DNA of 64,000 nucleotides, from the NCBI RefSeq assembly GCF_019969845.1, contig NZ_JAHXYR010000001.1, positions 806,001 through 870,000 on the forward strand, in the 5' to 3' direction. Under the pieces are notes generated by a model. It saw only the letters and a program-made list of their open reading frames with translations, did not search any database and was not told the origin of the DNA. The position numbers and the translations under genes were made by a program. Positions 28,290 through 40,178 of this stretch are shown piece after piece (positions within the stretch are counted from its first letter, which is position 1; each line of letters opens with the position of its first letter). This DNA is from Sphingobacterium sp. GVS05A. GTDB taxonomy: Bacteria; Bacteroidota; Bacteroidia; Sphingobacteriales; Sphingobacteriaceae.

Positions 28290-29357
28290 ATGTCCCAGCA
28301 TATCGTCCTACATGAGCTTATCCTAGCAATAATCGCCGTCCTAGTTCTAGTGCTATTGCTGATTATTGCCGTGCTGGGCTACAGTTTTTACAGTTATAGG
28401 ATCTTACATAATCGACATTCCTGGAGACAGATTATCGAGTATAAAATTATAGAGACGATTGTGGGGACTGATAAGAATACTGAACACGATCAGGAATTCG
28501 GCAAATATCTCAAGGAACCTTCATTTCGTGCACTTTTCTTGGATGTATTGGTTGCTTCGGACCGTAAATTTTCCGGCGCGGCAAAAAAAGCCATCAATGG
28601 CCTGTTTTATCAATTCAAATTGGAAGATGAGGCTTGGCGAAAGCTAAGGCAAAGAAAAGCCTACCTCGTTGCCGGTGGTATACAGGAATTGGCTGCGATG
28701 AATGTTGAAGCGGCAATTCCGGAGATAAAGGCTAAACTGAATGATGATCGTACGGCGGTTTATCAGGAAGCACAGTACGCTATGGTAAGTTTTCAGGGCT
28801 ATGAAGGTCTGGGATTTTTAGAGCATTTTGATAAACCGCTATCAGACTGGCAACAATTGCGACTCCTGTACTCTATTCATCATATACCTGAACTTTCTGA
28901 TGTGCAGTTTTACAGTTGGTTAAAGAGTACAAATGATTATGTCGTTATATTTACCTTGCGTCTGATCCGAAAATTTAGATTGATGCCAATGTATGCAGCA
29001 GTCCATGACTTGCTTGACCATCCAGCCATACCTGTTCGTGTACAAGCTATACGGACGCTGCAAGCCATAGAAAACAACACGACCATTAGACAGTTTATTA
29101 CCTGCTTCGATCAACAGCCAATTGAAGTACAGCTTGAAATCCTTAAATCCATGAAAGTGGCCCGGAGCAGGGAAAGTGAAGATTTTTTGAAGAAACAATT
29201 GTGGAATCATGCTGAGGTATCGATTAAAATCTCGGCGGCAGAGGTACTTGTCGTTCTAGGTGAAGTAGACTATTTGCACGAAATTTCGCGAACAGCGGAT
29301 ACCTACGACCAACTCATACAGATTATTAAACACGCTTTGCAAGAGAAAAAATGTTAG
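28290..29357 (+). CDS. Membrane-anchored HEAT-repeat protein
   Basis: 355-aa protein with one long N-terminal TM segment (about 7-37) followed by a soluble, helix-rich cytoplasmic part with HEAT-like pairs, for example AIPEIKAKLNDDRTAVYQEA and PAIPVRVQAIRTLQAIENN. Such repeats are protein-binding scaffolds. It starts 9 bp after the response regulator, and its end overlaps the glycosyltransferase start by 7 bp, so translation is coupled. A role as adaptor between the response regulator and the membrane synthase is plausible but inferred; no enzymatic motif is seen. Confidence 0.85.
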   Translation: MSQHIVLHELILAIIAVLVLVLLLIIAVLGYSFYSYRILHNRHSWRQIIEYKIIETIVGTDKNTEHDQEFGKYLKEPSFRALFLDVLVASDRKFSGAAKKAINGLFYQFKLEDEAWRKLRQRKAYLVAGGIQELAAMNVEAAIPEIKAKLNDDRTAVYQEAQYAMVSFQGYEGLGFLEHFDKPLSDWQQLRLLYSIHHIPELSDVQFYSWLKSTNDYVVIFTLRLIRKFRLMPMYAAVHDLLDHPAIPVRVQAIRTLQAIENNTTIRQFITCFDQQPIEVQLEILKSMKVARSRESEDFLKKQLWNHAEVSIKISAAEVLVVLGEVDYLHEISRTADTYDQLIQIIKHALQEKKC

Positions 29358-32300
29358 AATTTTCCCATATTGTTTATGAAATTGCAGTTTGGCTATTTTT
29401 ACTGTATTCTGCTGCCGTATTTATTATCTATACGTGGATCGGATTATATGCTTATGGAGCAGTCTTTCGTTATAAACATAAAAACGCATTTACCGATTAT
29501 AGTATTATTGCTACAAATCCCAATGCACCCACCTTTAGCCTGATCGCGCCAGCCTATAATGAGGGGATGACCATTATCGAGAATGTACGCTCTCTATTAT
29601 CCTTGTATTACCATAATTTGGAAATTATCATTGTGAATGATGGCAGTAAGGATGATTCTATGGAAAAATTGATCGTGGCTTATGAACTCGAACTTACTTC
29701 TTTTTTTGTACAGGGAAATATTGAAACCAAGGTAATTCGGGGAATCTATAAAAGTAAAAATCCAGCCTTTAAAAAACTCATTGTTGTCGATAAAGAGAAT
29801 GGCGGTAAAGCTGACGCACTCAATGTTGGTGTTAACATTTCTGCTGGTGATTATATCGTCTGTATCGACGTGGACTGTATTCTGGAACAGGATGCGATCT
29901 TAAAATTGGCGAAACCCTTTTTGGAACAAACAGAGAAACGTGTCATTGCTTGTGGTGGCGTAATACGTTTGGCAAATAATTGCAATGTGGTCAATGGGGC
30001 TGTGACGGAGGTAAATCTTCCGAAGTCCTGGTTGGGCCGCACGCAGGCGCTGGAATATATCCGTGCCTTTATTTTGGGGCGAATGGCTTGGTCCAGGGCT
30101 TCTGGATTGATTTTGATTTCTGGTGCATTTGGGGCTTTTGATCGTCAGATCGTTTTGGCTTGTGGTGGTTATGACAGAAATACGGTGGGTGAGGATATGG
30201 AGCTCGTGGTACGTATGCGGCGTTATATGGAAGAGCAAAAGCAAGCCTATGAAGTCGTTAATATTCCGGATCCATTGTGTTGGACGGAAGTGCCGGAGTC
30301 AAAAGAGGTACTGCGCAAACAGCGCAATCGCTGGATGAGAGGTACCATGGAGACCTTATGGAAGCATCGAAAACTGATGTTTAATCCCAAATACGGTCGT
30401 TTTGGTATGATCAGTATGCCTTACTGGTTTTTCTTTGAGTTTTTGGGACCTCTAGTTGAATTTACAGGTTACATTGTCTTTGTGATCTTTTTTATTCTAG
30501 GAATCATCAACTGGCCCTTCTTCTTTGCCTTATTTGCGCTGGTCATCGCTTCTGGAATTCTCTATTCAATCTATGCCATCTTGGTTGATCTTGTCAGCCA
30601 TCAGGTCTATACAAAAAAACGGGATCTCTCAACCTTGCTTACAACCGCCATTCTTGAACCTTTATATTTTCATCCCATTGTTGTCAAAGCCGGTGTGCAG
30701 GGGGTAGTAGATTACTTTCGTAAGCAACATGGTTGGGGCGAAATGACGAGACAAGGGTTTCAGCAAAAAGAGGCGAATGAGTCCGTTTGGAAATACTTGA
30801 GTAAGCGATTAAATCTAGCATTGCAAGGAATCGGTCCGGTCATGGCTGTTTTCTTTGTGTTGTACATGTTGTCCATCGGAATAGAATGGTGGTGGTATGG
30901 CCGACGTTTTGCTCAGCTTGCAGATGTTGGTGCAGGGAAATACCTTCTTGGAGACAACCTGCTCTTTGCCTTTCAGGTGCTGGGTTGTGTGGGACTAGGG
31001 TATGTATTGCTTCAGTTTCTCAGTAGCTTTTGGTCGAAGTTTCTGCTGGTCGTATCATTATCAGCAATCGTTGTCATTCAATTTATTCTGTTTCTGTATT
31101 TCGCGGAATCGCGAAATCTGCTTGGCGCGGACATGTTTTATTACAGTTCCGAAGAGATGAAACAGATTTTGGAAGCCAGTGGCATGCTGAGTTTTACGAA
31201 TATCGCTTTACTTTTATTACTGATTGTGATCGCTTGGGTTCCGCTTTGGATAGCCAATAAGCAGACTTTTAAAAAGGCTTATGTGGGGATTGCTTTCTTG
31301 TTGATAGGCCTTGTGTCTTGCTTTATTTCTTCGGCTTCAATCTTGGGAAGCGCTTCAGCAAAAGATGAATTTGTGGCCAATGCAAGTCGAAGTAAGTGGC
31401 GTTATTTTTTTGATTCCAATTTATCCAATTATGTGATGGAGCATCCCGGAATGTTGGCTGTACTCGGTCAAGATGATGCGGATCCCAAGGAACTGAATAG
31501 TAAATTTCCTTTTCTGAAAACTGAAGATACCAAGGATTTCCTGGGAGCCTATTTAAATAAGACAACGAAGGCACCGAATTTGGTCATTCTTGTTATTGAA
31601 GGTTTGGGACATGCCTATAGTTCGGAAAATGGTTATATCGGCAACTTTACGCCATTTATAGGTGCGTTGAAAAAACAATCATTGTATTGGGATAATAATA
31701 TGAGCTCCTCGGGAAGGACATTTTCGGTATTGCCTACATTAACGGGCTCATTGCCTTTCGCCATGCATGGTTTCCTTGAGCAGGATACCTTGCCGGATAA
31801 CTTTAATCTGTTCAACATTCTAAAGCATAACGGGTTTAATACAGGATTTTTCTATGGTGGTCATTCTAATTTCGATTTCATGAAAAAATTTATGGACTAT
31901 AACAAAATTGATAGGCTCATTGACCAGGAGGCTTTTGGTCCGCCCTATAAGAAGTTACCGGAAAAAGGAGGCGAAAGTTGGGGGTATGAAGATCAGGCCG
32001 TATTTAGCAAATTGCTTGAAGTACAGAAAGTGCAGGAGAATCCCTATTTCCATGTCCTGCTGACGCTATCGACACACAATCCTTTTTTAATTAATAATGC
32101 AGCCCATTATGAGCAGTTATTTGATCAGCGAATCGCATCTATGGAGCTGTCTCCGATGCAAAAAAAGTGGGCCCTGGAGAACCGTACACAGCTTGTTTCA
32201 GTTTTAAATTTGGACGATGCGATGGCACAGTTTTTTAAGGAATATAAAAAAAGACCGGATTTTGCGAATACCATTTTTATTATCACGGGAGACCATGCTA

Positions 32301-32773
32301 TGCCGGAGATACCTTTACAAAGTAAAATAGACCGTTATCATGTGCCACTATTGATTTATTCGCCACTGCTAAAAGAAGCAAAGACCTTTCACAATTTTGT
32401 GAGCCATTTTGACATTGCTCCTTCGGTACTGGCTTATTATAGGGAAAGTTTTGCCCTAAAAACTCCAACTCAAGTGACCTGGATAGGTCAGGGTCTTGAT
32501 AAAGGTGCATCAGCAAAAGGAGAGGGGATCGCCATGATGCAGAGCAAGAACCAACTGATTGACTTCGTGCGTGGTAATTATCACCTTTCTGAGGGCCAAT
32601 TATATCAACTGGATGGCACGCTCAATGAAGATATGGCCCCGGATAATGCAAAAGAAGAATTGTCCAAGCGCTTTGAATTGTTTAAGCGCAAGAACAAATT
32701 GTTTTATACTCAAAAGCGACTGTTACCAGACAGTGTTTATGTCAACTATTTTAGGCCCCTGAAGAAAGACTAA
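29351..32773 (+). CDS. Fusion of processive GT2 glycosyltransferase and LtaS-like phosphoglycerol-transferase domain
   Basis: 1140-aa inner-membrane protein in two halves. The first is a family 2 synthase: TM near 10-33, D97 in VNDGS, DxD at 173-175, E281-D282 and QRNRW at 324-328, then TM helices about 355-415. This is the motif set of PgaC/hyaluronan/cellulose-type synthases. TM helices at about 495-665 lead to an alkaline-phosphatase-fold domain (about 740-1100) with E750, nucleophile candidate T790 in GRTFS, H909 in STHNPF and D981-H982 in TGDHA, the LtaS metal and catalytic pattern. It may polymerise a glycan and add phosphoglycerol-type groups outside the membrane (inference). Confidence 0.9.
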   Translation: MLEFSHIVYEIAVWLFLLYSAAVFIIYTWIGLYAYGAVFRYKHKNAFTDYSIIATNPNAPTFSLIAPAYNEGMTIIENVRSLLSLYYHNLEIIIVNDGSKDDSMEKLIVAYELELTSFFVQGNIETKVIRGIYKSKNPAFKKLIVVDKENGGKADALNVGVNISAGDYIVCIDVDCILEQDAILKLAKPFLEQTEKRVIACGGVIRLANNCNVVNGAVTEVNLPKSWLGRTQALEYIRAFILGRMAWSRASGLILISGAFGAFDRQIVLACGGYDRNTVGEDMELVVRMRRYMEEQKQAYEVVNIPDPLCWTEVPESKEVLRKQRNRWMRGTMETLWKHRKLMFNPKYGRFGMISMPYWFFFEFLGPLVEFTGYIVFVIFFILGIINWPFFFALFALVIASGILYSIYAILVDLVSHQVYTKKRDLSTLLTTAILEPLYFHPIVVKAGVQGVVDYFRKQHGWGEMTRQGFQQKEANESVWKYLSKRLNLALQGIGPVMAVFFVLYMLSIGIEWWWYGRRFAQLADVGAGKYLLGDNLLFAFQVLGCVGLGYVLLQFLSSFWSKFLLVVSLSAIVVIQFILFLYFAESRNLLGADMFYYSSEEMKQILEASGMLSFTNIALLLLLIVIAWVPLWIANKQTFKKAYVGIAFLLIGLVSCFISSASILGSASAKDEFVANASRSKWRYFFDSNLSNYVMEHPGMLAVLGQDDADPKELNSKFPFLKTEDTKDFLGAYLNKTTKAPNLVILVIEGLGHAYSSENGYIGNFTPFIGALKKQSLYWDNNMSSSGRTFSVLPTLTGSLPFAMHGFLEQDTLPDNFNLFNILKHNGFNTGFFYGGHSNFDFMKKFMDYNKIDRLIDQEAFGPPYKKLPEKGGESWGYEDQAVFSKLLEVQKVQENPYFHVLLTLSTHNPFLINNAAHYEQLFDQRIASMELSPMQKKWALENRTQLVSVLNLDDAMAQFFKEYKKRPDFANTIFIITGDHAMPEIPLQSKIDRYHVPLLIYSPLLKEAKTFHNFVSHFDIAPSVLAYYRESFALKTPTQVTWIGQGLDKGASAKGEGIAMMQSKNQLIDFVRGNYHLSEGQLYQLDGTLNEDMAPDNAKEELSKRFELFKRKNKLFYTQKRLLPDSVYVNYFRPLKKD

Positions 32774-34011
32774 AACTTGCGGATATACCCTAGGATGATA
32801 TCCAATTGATTTCCTTTTTCTTTTGGTCTGAATTCTTGGTTATAATAGGTGCCGGAGATCGAAAATAGATTACTTTGTTTGACAGAAAAATTGTACTCAG
32901 CACCTACTTTGAATGTCTTTAATTTGTATGGTGCATTATCCAATAGATTATTTCGGTTTTCCTCGGGGCTCAAACCTGTTCCGGCACTAAATCCGAAGTA
33001 ATCGTTTGCACCTTTCGTATAGTAACGCACTGTGCCGGTATAAGATTGGGAAATATTCTTCTCGCCGGGTGTGAGGTATGTCCTGAGATTAAACCAGAAG
33101 TTTTGGTAATACTTTCCGACCGAAGCTGTATACATCCAGATATTGTCACTGAAATAAAGCTGTCGGTATCCGATTTCCCCTTCAAAACTATGTGGTAAGT
33201 TGGCGTATAAGGAGACACCTGTACGATATTTGGCAAATATGCCTACATTATTGGAGTAAGCTGCTCCAACATAGAGGTAAAATATCTTGGATAGACGTGG
33301 ATAAGCTTCCATTTCAAACTGTACACCGTTCTCTGCGAACTTATTCGCATAATTTGTTCTAAAGATCACAGATCCGATGGGAGTAGCACGTTTATAGCTT
33401 AAGCCAACGATATGCCAGTTATTGTCAAACTGTTTGTCAAAATAGACGAAATTATAGGTTAAACCAATGGCGTTTTTAGCGGTATATTCCTCAATGTTTT
33501 TGGCCAAAGACCGTGCTTCCGCATTTTTTTGGTCTATTTTTAGGAGTTGATGCACCGCATTTTCGGCGACCTCATAGTGATTGGCGCTATAGTTGATCTT
33601 GGCTTTCAACAACAGGAGATCCTGTGATTGCGGGTGAAAACCCAGCCCTTTGTCGGTCAGCTGGCTTGCTTTCTTAGCCTGGCCATTCCAATACTCCAGC
33701 GCTGCATAAGCTAAAAAGAAGTCTTCATCTTTTGTATTTTTCTTATCTAGCTCATGAAAGAGCGTCCGGGCTGAATCAATCTTGTCTGACCAGGTATAAA
33801 GACGCCCCAGAAAGATGCTGATGTCGGTATACTCTGGTGCCTGTACAAGCGCCTGTTTCGATAATTGGATGGCCTGTGGATAGTCTTTTGAATCAAAAGC
33901 GACCTTACGTGCTTTGGCAAAGAGATCATCAGCGGTGATTTTTGTCTCTTGGGCAATTGAAAATAAAGGTAATAAAGCGAGTGATAGTAATGGATAGATT
34001 ACTTTTTTCAT
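32770..34011 (-). CDS. TPR plus YaiO-family outer-membrane beta-barrel protein
   Basis: 413 aa from the ATG at 34011; the longest ORF starts 7 codons earlier at 34032 but the signal peptide begins at the chosen Met (MKKVIYPLLSLALLPLFSIAQ). After the signal peptide come TPR-like helices (about 25-160: AFDSKDYPQAIQLSKQALVQAP and similar). A beta-barrel of alternating hydrophobic strands (about 165-413) ends in a C-terminal Phe (ILGYIRKF). YaiO/PgaA/BcsC-like TPR-barrel proteins export polysaccharides. It is convergent with the synthase gene and the two stop codons overlap, which supports a shared role as outer-membrane exit. Confidence 0.87.
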   Translation of the reverse strand: MKKVIYPLLSLALLPLFSIAQETKITADDLFAKARKVAFDSKDYPQAIQLSKQALVQAPEYTDISIFLGRLYTWSDKIDSARTLFHELDKKNTKDEDFFLAYAALEYWNGQAKKASQLTDKGLGFHPQSQDLLLLKAKINYSANHYEVAENAVHQLLKIDQKNAEARSLAKNIEEYTAKNAIGLTYNFVYFDKQFDNNWHIVGLSYKRATPIGSVIFRTNYANKFAENGVQFEMEAYPRLSKIFYLYVGAAYSNNVGIFAKYRTGVSLYANLPHSFEGEIGYRQLYFSDNIWMYTASVGKYYQNFWFNLRTYLTPGEKNISQSYTGTVRYYTKGANDYFGFSAGTGLSPEENRNNLLDNAPYKLKTFKVGAEYNFSVKQSNLFSISGTYYNQEFRPKEKGNQLDIILGYIRKF

Positions 34012-34107
34012 TCCAGATTGTATAGTTGACATTTAGCTTGCTAATATATAAACTAAAATTAGAAAATATTGTTTGCCAATGCTTGTTTTAAATGAATTTT
34101 AAGAAGA

Positions 34108-34130
34108 AGCTCTCCGCAGATAGGAGAGCT
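34108..34130 (-). terminator. Terminator of the thiamine operon
   Basis: 8-bp stem (34108-34115 with 34123-34130), 7-nt loop, just after the thiF stop on the minus strand and followed there by TCTTCTT. It separates the thi operon from the YaiO gene. Confidence 0.6.
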
Positions 34131-34144
34131 CGTTAAGTTATATC

Positions 34145-34855
34145 TTAAAAAGAAAGCTTCGTAAAGCGCCAGTGATAGGTATCGACAAGAGTCAATTGAT
34201 TACAGTCTACGGGCAGTCCGGCAGCCATTTTGAGTACCTGCATAGCCATCATACTCCCTATTATCCCCGGTAATGGACCCAGTACACCATTTTTATCACA
34301 ATTGGGTACCTGTTCAGGAGAGGGAGCTGTTGGGAACAAGTCCAAGAGGTGCTTGCTTCCTTGATAATTAAATACGGCCAATTGCCCTTCAAATCCATAT
34401 ATACTCCCATAGACTAAAGGCTTGTTCAGTCTGATGCAGGTTTCATTGAGCAGATAACGCGTCTTAAAGTTGTCACAGCAATCCACAATGATGTCATAGG
34501 GTGCTAAGACTTCTGTTGCATTGTCAGCCTCGAGTTTCAGCTGTATCGGTTGAAAGTCAATGGTACTATTATATTGTTTGATGTAATCGGCTGCACTTTT
34601 TGTTTTGCTGACATGTAGCTGCTTTTCACTATGGATCACTTGTCGATTTAAATTATGTAATTCTACCTGGTCAAAGTCAACTAAGGCAATACGACCGATG
34701 CCAGCGGCGGCTAGATATTGTAATACAGGGCTTCCCAATCCACCAGCACCCACAATAAGTACCTTGGAATTCATGATTTTTCGTTGCCCCACAACACCGA
34801 TTTCCTCGATAAAAATCTGTCGGCTATACCGTTCGAAAATAAGATCCTCTTTCAT
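34145..34855 (-). CDS. thiF: ThiF/MoeB/HesA-family adenylyltransferase for ThiS
   Basis: Activates the ThiS C-terminal Gly by adenylation in thiazole synthesis. 236 aa with the nucleotide motif GAGGLGSP (37-44), ALVDFDQVELHNLNRQ (57-72), catalytic-region DCCDNFKTRYLLNE, and C186 in PNCDKNGVLGP. The distal C-terminal CxxC zinc pair of E. coli ThiF is absent. Last gene of the thi operon, 4 bp after thiH. MoeB function is possible by sequence alone, but context favours ThiF. Confidence 0.92.
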   Translation of the reverse strand: MKEDLIFERYSRQIFIEEIGVVGQRKIMNSKVLIVGAGGLGSPVLQYLAAAGIGRIALVDFDQVELHNLNRQVIHSEKQLHVSKTKSAADYIKQYNSTIDFQPIQLKLEADNATEVLAPYDIIVDCCDNFKTRYLLNETCIRLNKPLVYGSIYGFEGQLAVFNYQGSKHLLDLFPTAPSPEQVPNCDKNGVLGPLPGIIGSMMAMQVLKMAAGLPVDCNQLTLVDTYHWRFTKLSF

Positions 34856-34859
34856 CTAT

Positions 34860-35984
34860 CTAACGTACTAACCCTGAGTAATTGCTTTCCCAATCTTTCA
34901 TCACGGGGTCATATCCCATTTTCCGGATTTGATTTTTTATGGTTTCCATATCCCGCTCGTCACTGACCTCAAATTGCTCCAGGGCTTGTGGATCTACCAC
35001 ATAGCCACCGGGGTTTGTTTTGGAGGCTGCACTCATTGTTGTCACCCCGATAGGAATGATATGATCCCTGAAGCTTTCATTTTCCCGGGTGGAAATTGAA
35101 ATTTCCAGATTTTCGTTCCATAAGCGGTAAGCACAGATCAATTGGAGCAAGTGCTTGTCCGAGAGGTGGAAATTGGGTGCTACAGAGCCTTCGGCTGGTC
35201 GCAGCCTTGGAAAGGAAATTGAATACCGGGTCTGCCAATACTGTTTTTGCAAATAACTGATGTGGGTAGCCGTAAAGAAGCTGTCTACACGCCAATCCTC
35301 CAATCCGAGTAATACCCCCAATCCAATTTTATGAATGCCGGCCCGCCCAATGCGGTCGGGGGTATCAAGACGATAATCAAAATTGGATTTCTTCCCTTTC
35401 GGGTGGTATTTCTTATACACCTCCCGATGATAAGTTTCTTGATAGACTAAAATAGCATATACCCCAGCAGTCTGTAATAATTGATACTCTTCGTGTTCCA
35501 AGGGTTGGACTTCGATCGATATTTGGGAGAAATGAGGTTTCAGCAGCTCAATTGCATTTAAGAAATAATTGATTTCCACCGTTTTGTTTGCTTCCCCACT
35601 GACCAGCAATACATGGTTGATACCCATGGATTTGAGTGCCATTGCTTCGAGTAATAATTCGGTGTTGTTCAGTGTTTTTCGTCTAATCTTATTGTCCATG
35701 CTAAACCCACAGTAGGTACAGATATTCTGACATTCATTGCTGAGATACAGAGGCGCATAAAGCTGGATGGTCTTGCCAAATCGTCGCTGCGTGATCTGTT
35801 GTGCTTTAAGTGCCATCTGCTCCAGATAAGGGGTTGCAGCGGGAGAAATAAGTGCCATGAAATCGTTGAGTGTCAAATTCGCCCGGTTTAATGCACGATG
35901 TACATCTTGATCCGAGGCGCCATAGATCTTTGTTTGGACTTCTTCCCAGCTGTATTGGTCAAGTATCTCTTTAAAATCGTTCAT
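34860..35984 (-). CDS. thiH: 2-iminoacetate synthase (radical SAM, ThiH)
   Basis: Cleaves tyrosine to dehydroglycine for the thiazole ring. 374 aa. The radical SAM cluster motif CxxxCxxC is C85, C89, C92, after LYLSNEC, and the C-terminal BATS-like region has LRPAEGSVAP. Using ThiH and not the aerobic glycine oxidase ThiO means this route needs a protected iron-sulfur cluster. It starts 9 bp after thiG and runs into thiF after 4 bp. Confidence 0.96.
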   Translation of the reverse strand: MNDFKEILDQYSWEEVQTKIYGASDQDVHRALNRANLTLNDFMALISPAATPYLEQMALKAQQITQRRFGKTIQLYAPLYLSNECQNICTYCGFSMDNKIRRKTLNNTELLLEAMALKSMGINHVLLVSGEANKTVEINYFLNAIELLKPHFSQISIEVQPLEHEEYQLLQTAGVYAILVYQETYHREVYKKYHPKGKKSNFDYRLDTPDRIGRAGIHKIGLGVLLGLEDWRVDSFFTATHISYLQKQYWQTRYSISFPRLRPAEGSVAPNFHLSDKHLLQLICAYRLWNENLEISISTRENESFRDHIIPIGVTTMSAASKTNPGGYVVDPQALEQFEVSDERDMETIKNQIRKMGYDPVMKDWESNYSGLVR

Positions 35985-35993
35985 GGCTCTATA

Positions 35994-36764
35994 TTAATCG
36001 AATAAAAATGAGGTTAACGGACTCGAGCTGACAGCTCGGGAACTGATAGGGCCCAAACCAGCTTCATAAGCTTTACGTCCTGCAATGACGGCCTCTTTAA
36101 AGGCTTCTGCCATGTAAAGCGGATTATTGGAAACGGCAATTGCAGTATTGACCAATACGGCATCAGCACCGATTTCCATGGCCTTAGCTGCATCGGAAGG
36201 GGCGCCAATTCCGGCATCAACAACTACCGGTACATTGCTTTCTTCGATAATGATCTCTAGGAAGTCCAATGTACGGAGCCCCTTGTTGCTACCAATGGGT
36301 GCCCCCAAAGGCATAACAACAGCTGTCCCGGCATTTTCCAGTCGTTTGCAGAGCACAGGATCTGCATGGATATAGGGCATGACAACAAAACCCAATTTTG
36401 CCAGTGCTTCTGTTGCCCGTAATGTTTCAATCGGGTCAGGTAACAGGTAGCGCGGATCAGGATGGATTTCCAGTTTGACCCAGTTTGTTTCAAGAGCCTC
36501 TCGGGCAAGTTGGGCTGCCAAAACGGCTTCCTCTGCTGTTCTTGCTCCCGAAGTATTGGGAAGCAAATCTATTGTCGTTAGATCAATTGCGGCGATTAAT
36601 TCGTCATGTGCAGCAAGCTGATCAATCCGCTTGAGTGCAACGGTAACCAGTTGTGAGCCAGAAGCCTGAATGGCCGCACTCATTTCGTTCAGATTGCCAA
36701 ATTTGCCTGTCCCCATAAATAATCTGGACCCAAAGCTGCGGTCAGCTATTTGTAATGTGCTCAT
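35994..36764 (-). CDS. thiG: Thiazole synthase
   Basis: Forms the thiazole phosphate from deoxyxylulose-5-phosphate, ThiS-thiocarboxylate and dehydroglycine. 256 aa, a TIM barrel starting with RLFMGTGKF. The Schiff-base Lys is likely K97 in NWVKLEI, and the C-terminal phosphate site is [30 protein letters not shown] in shortened form. Its start overlaps the thiE stop by 4 bp, showing translational coupling. Confidence 0.96.
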   Translation of the reverse strand: MSTLQIADRSFGSRLFMGTGKFGNLNEMSAAIQASGSQLVTVALKRIDQLAAHDELIAAIDLTTIDLLPNTSGARTAEEAVLAAQLAREALETNWVKLEIHPDPRYLLPDPIETLRATEALAKLGFVVMPYIHADPVLCKRLENAGTAVVMPLGAPIGSNKGLRTLDFLEIIIEESNVPVVVDAGIGAPSDAAKAMEIGADAVLVNTAIAVSNNPLYMAEAFKEAVIAGRKAYEAGLGPISSRAVSSSPLTSFLFD

Positions 36765-37344
36765 GGTAAAAGATTTTTAATGGATGAAATAATATTTGGT
36801 GTCTGGGTGATCAATCCTGATACCGCTACACCATAAACTCCTGTCTGCAACAGATTTTGAATGTCTTCAAGACTGCTGATCCCACCGATGGCGAAAATCG
36901 GAACAGCCGGAAGTCCCTGTTGACTGATTTGGTTTATGATATTTTCATATCCCGCTAGGCCTAATAATGGACTGAGCTTTTGTTTTGTATCGGTATGTCT
37001 ATAGGGGCCGAGTCCGATGTAATCACATTGTTCTGTTATTCGACCTTGCACATCTTCCAGTCTATTTGCTGTCCCGCCAATAATTTTGGATGGCCCCAGT
37101 AGCCGACGCGCATCGGCGATACCACAATCCGTTAGTCCAAGATGTACCCCATCGACATCCAGTTCCTTGGCAAGCTTCACATGGTCATTGATAATGCATT
37201 TGGCTCCGAATTGTTCACAGATCGGTTTTATCTGCTGTGCAAGCCGAATGAGATCTTGATCGTCAGCTTGTTTCCACCTTATTTGGATCCAGCTGGCGCC
37301 AGCATCCAATGCCTTTAGGATGTTGTTCTTCTGTTCTGTCCGTG

Positions 37345-39782
<2,438 letters not shown>

Positions 39783-39817
39783 TTAGGTATATTGAATTGA
39801 ATCTGCTCCATACGATA

Positions 39818-40024
39818 TTATCCGCCTTGTGTAGCGGTTATGAGTAGGATATGATCATTGGGTTGTAAAACCGTTGCGGTCCAGTTGTCTTTGGGAACAA
39901 CGCAGTTGTTGAGGGCCACGGCAATACCTTGGGTTTTACCGGATAGTTCCGTCTGTAAAAGTTCGGCTAAAGAGCCCGGCGCAGGGTCGAAAAATCGGAT
40001 TTGATGATTGATTGTTAGTTCCAT
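39818..40024 (-). CDS. thiS: Sulfur carrier protein ThiS
   Basis: 68-aa ubiquitin-fold carrier ending in the required Gly-Gly (TATQGG), which ThiF adenylates and which carries the thiocarboxylate to ThiG. The family motif ALNNCVVPKDNW is present. First gene of the thi operon. Its start codon and Shine-Dalgarno-like AAGGA lie within an 8-bp inverted repeat downstream of the TPP riboswitch, so translation is probably riboswitch-controlled. Confidence 0.95.
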   Translation of the reverse strand: MELTINHQIRFFDPAPGSLAELLQTELSGKTQGIAVALNNCVVPKDNWTATVLQPNDHILLITATQGG

Positions 40025-40058
40025 TCCTTTTATTTTTTTGGTAAAACTTTAGGAATGG
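40021..40058 (-). promoter_or_regulatory. Start-codon-sequestering hairpin of thiS (riboswitch expression platform)
   Basis: The 8-bp segment 40021-40028 covers the thiS ATG and part of its ribosome-binding purines and is perfectly complementary to 40051-40058 upstream. It would hide the start site when paired. A further 6-bp hairpin (40067-40072 with 40079-40084) lies between it and the TPP aptamer. Confidence 0.6.
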
Positions 40059-40089
40059 CCACAACAAGATACGGTAATGTATCTGGAAG

Positions 40090-40178
40090 ATAGCTTACTT
40101 TTCCCTACGCCAGTATGATCTGGATCAGGTTATAAGGGTAAAATCTCAGCCCGCATATGCGGACACCCCTAAAGTCGA
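40090..40178 (-). promoter_or_regulatory. TPP riboswitch (THI element)
   Basis: On the minus strand the conserved THI-box blocks appear in order: GGGGTG, then GCGGGCTGAGAT, ACCCTT, AACCTGATC, and GCGTAGGGAA. These match the thiamine-pyrophosphate aptamer and precede thiS by about 65 nt. Binding of TPP should reduce thi operon expression. Confidence 0.95.
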
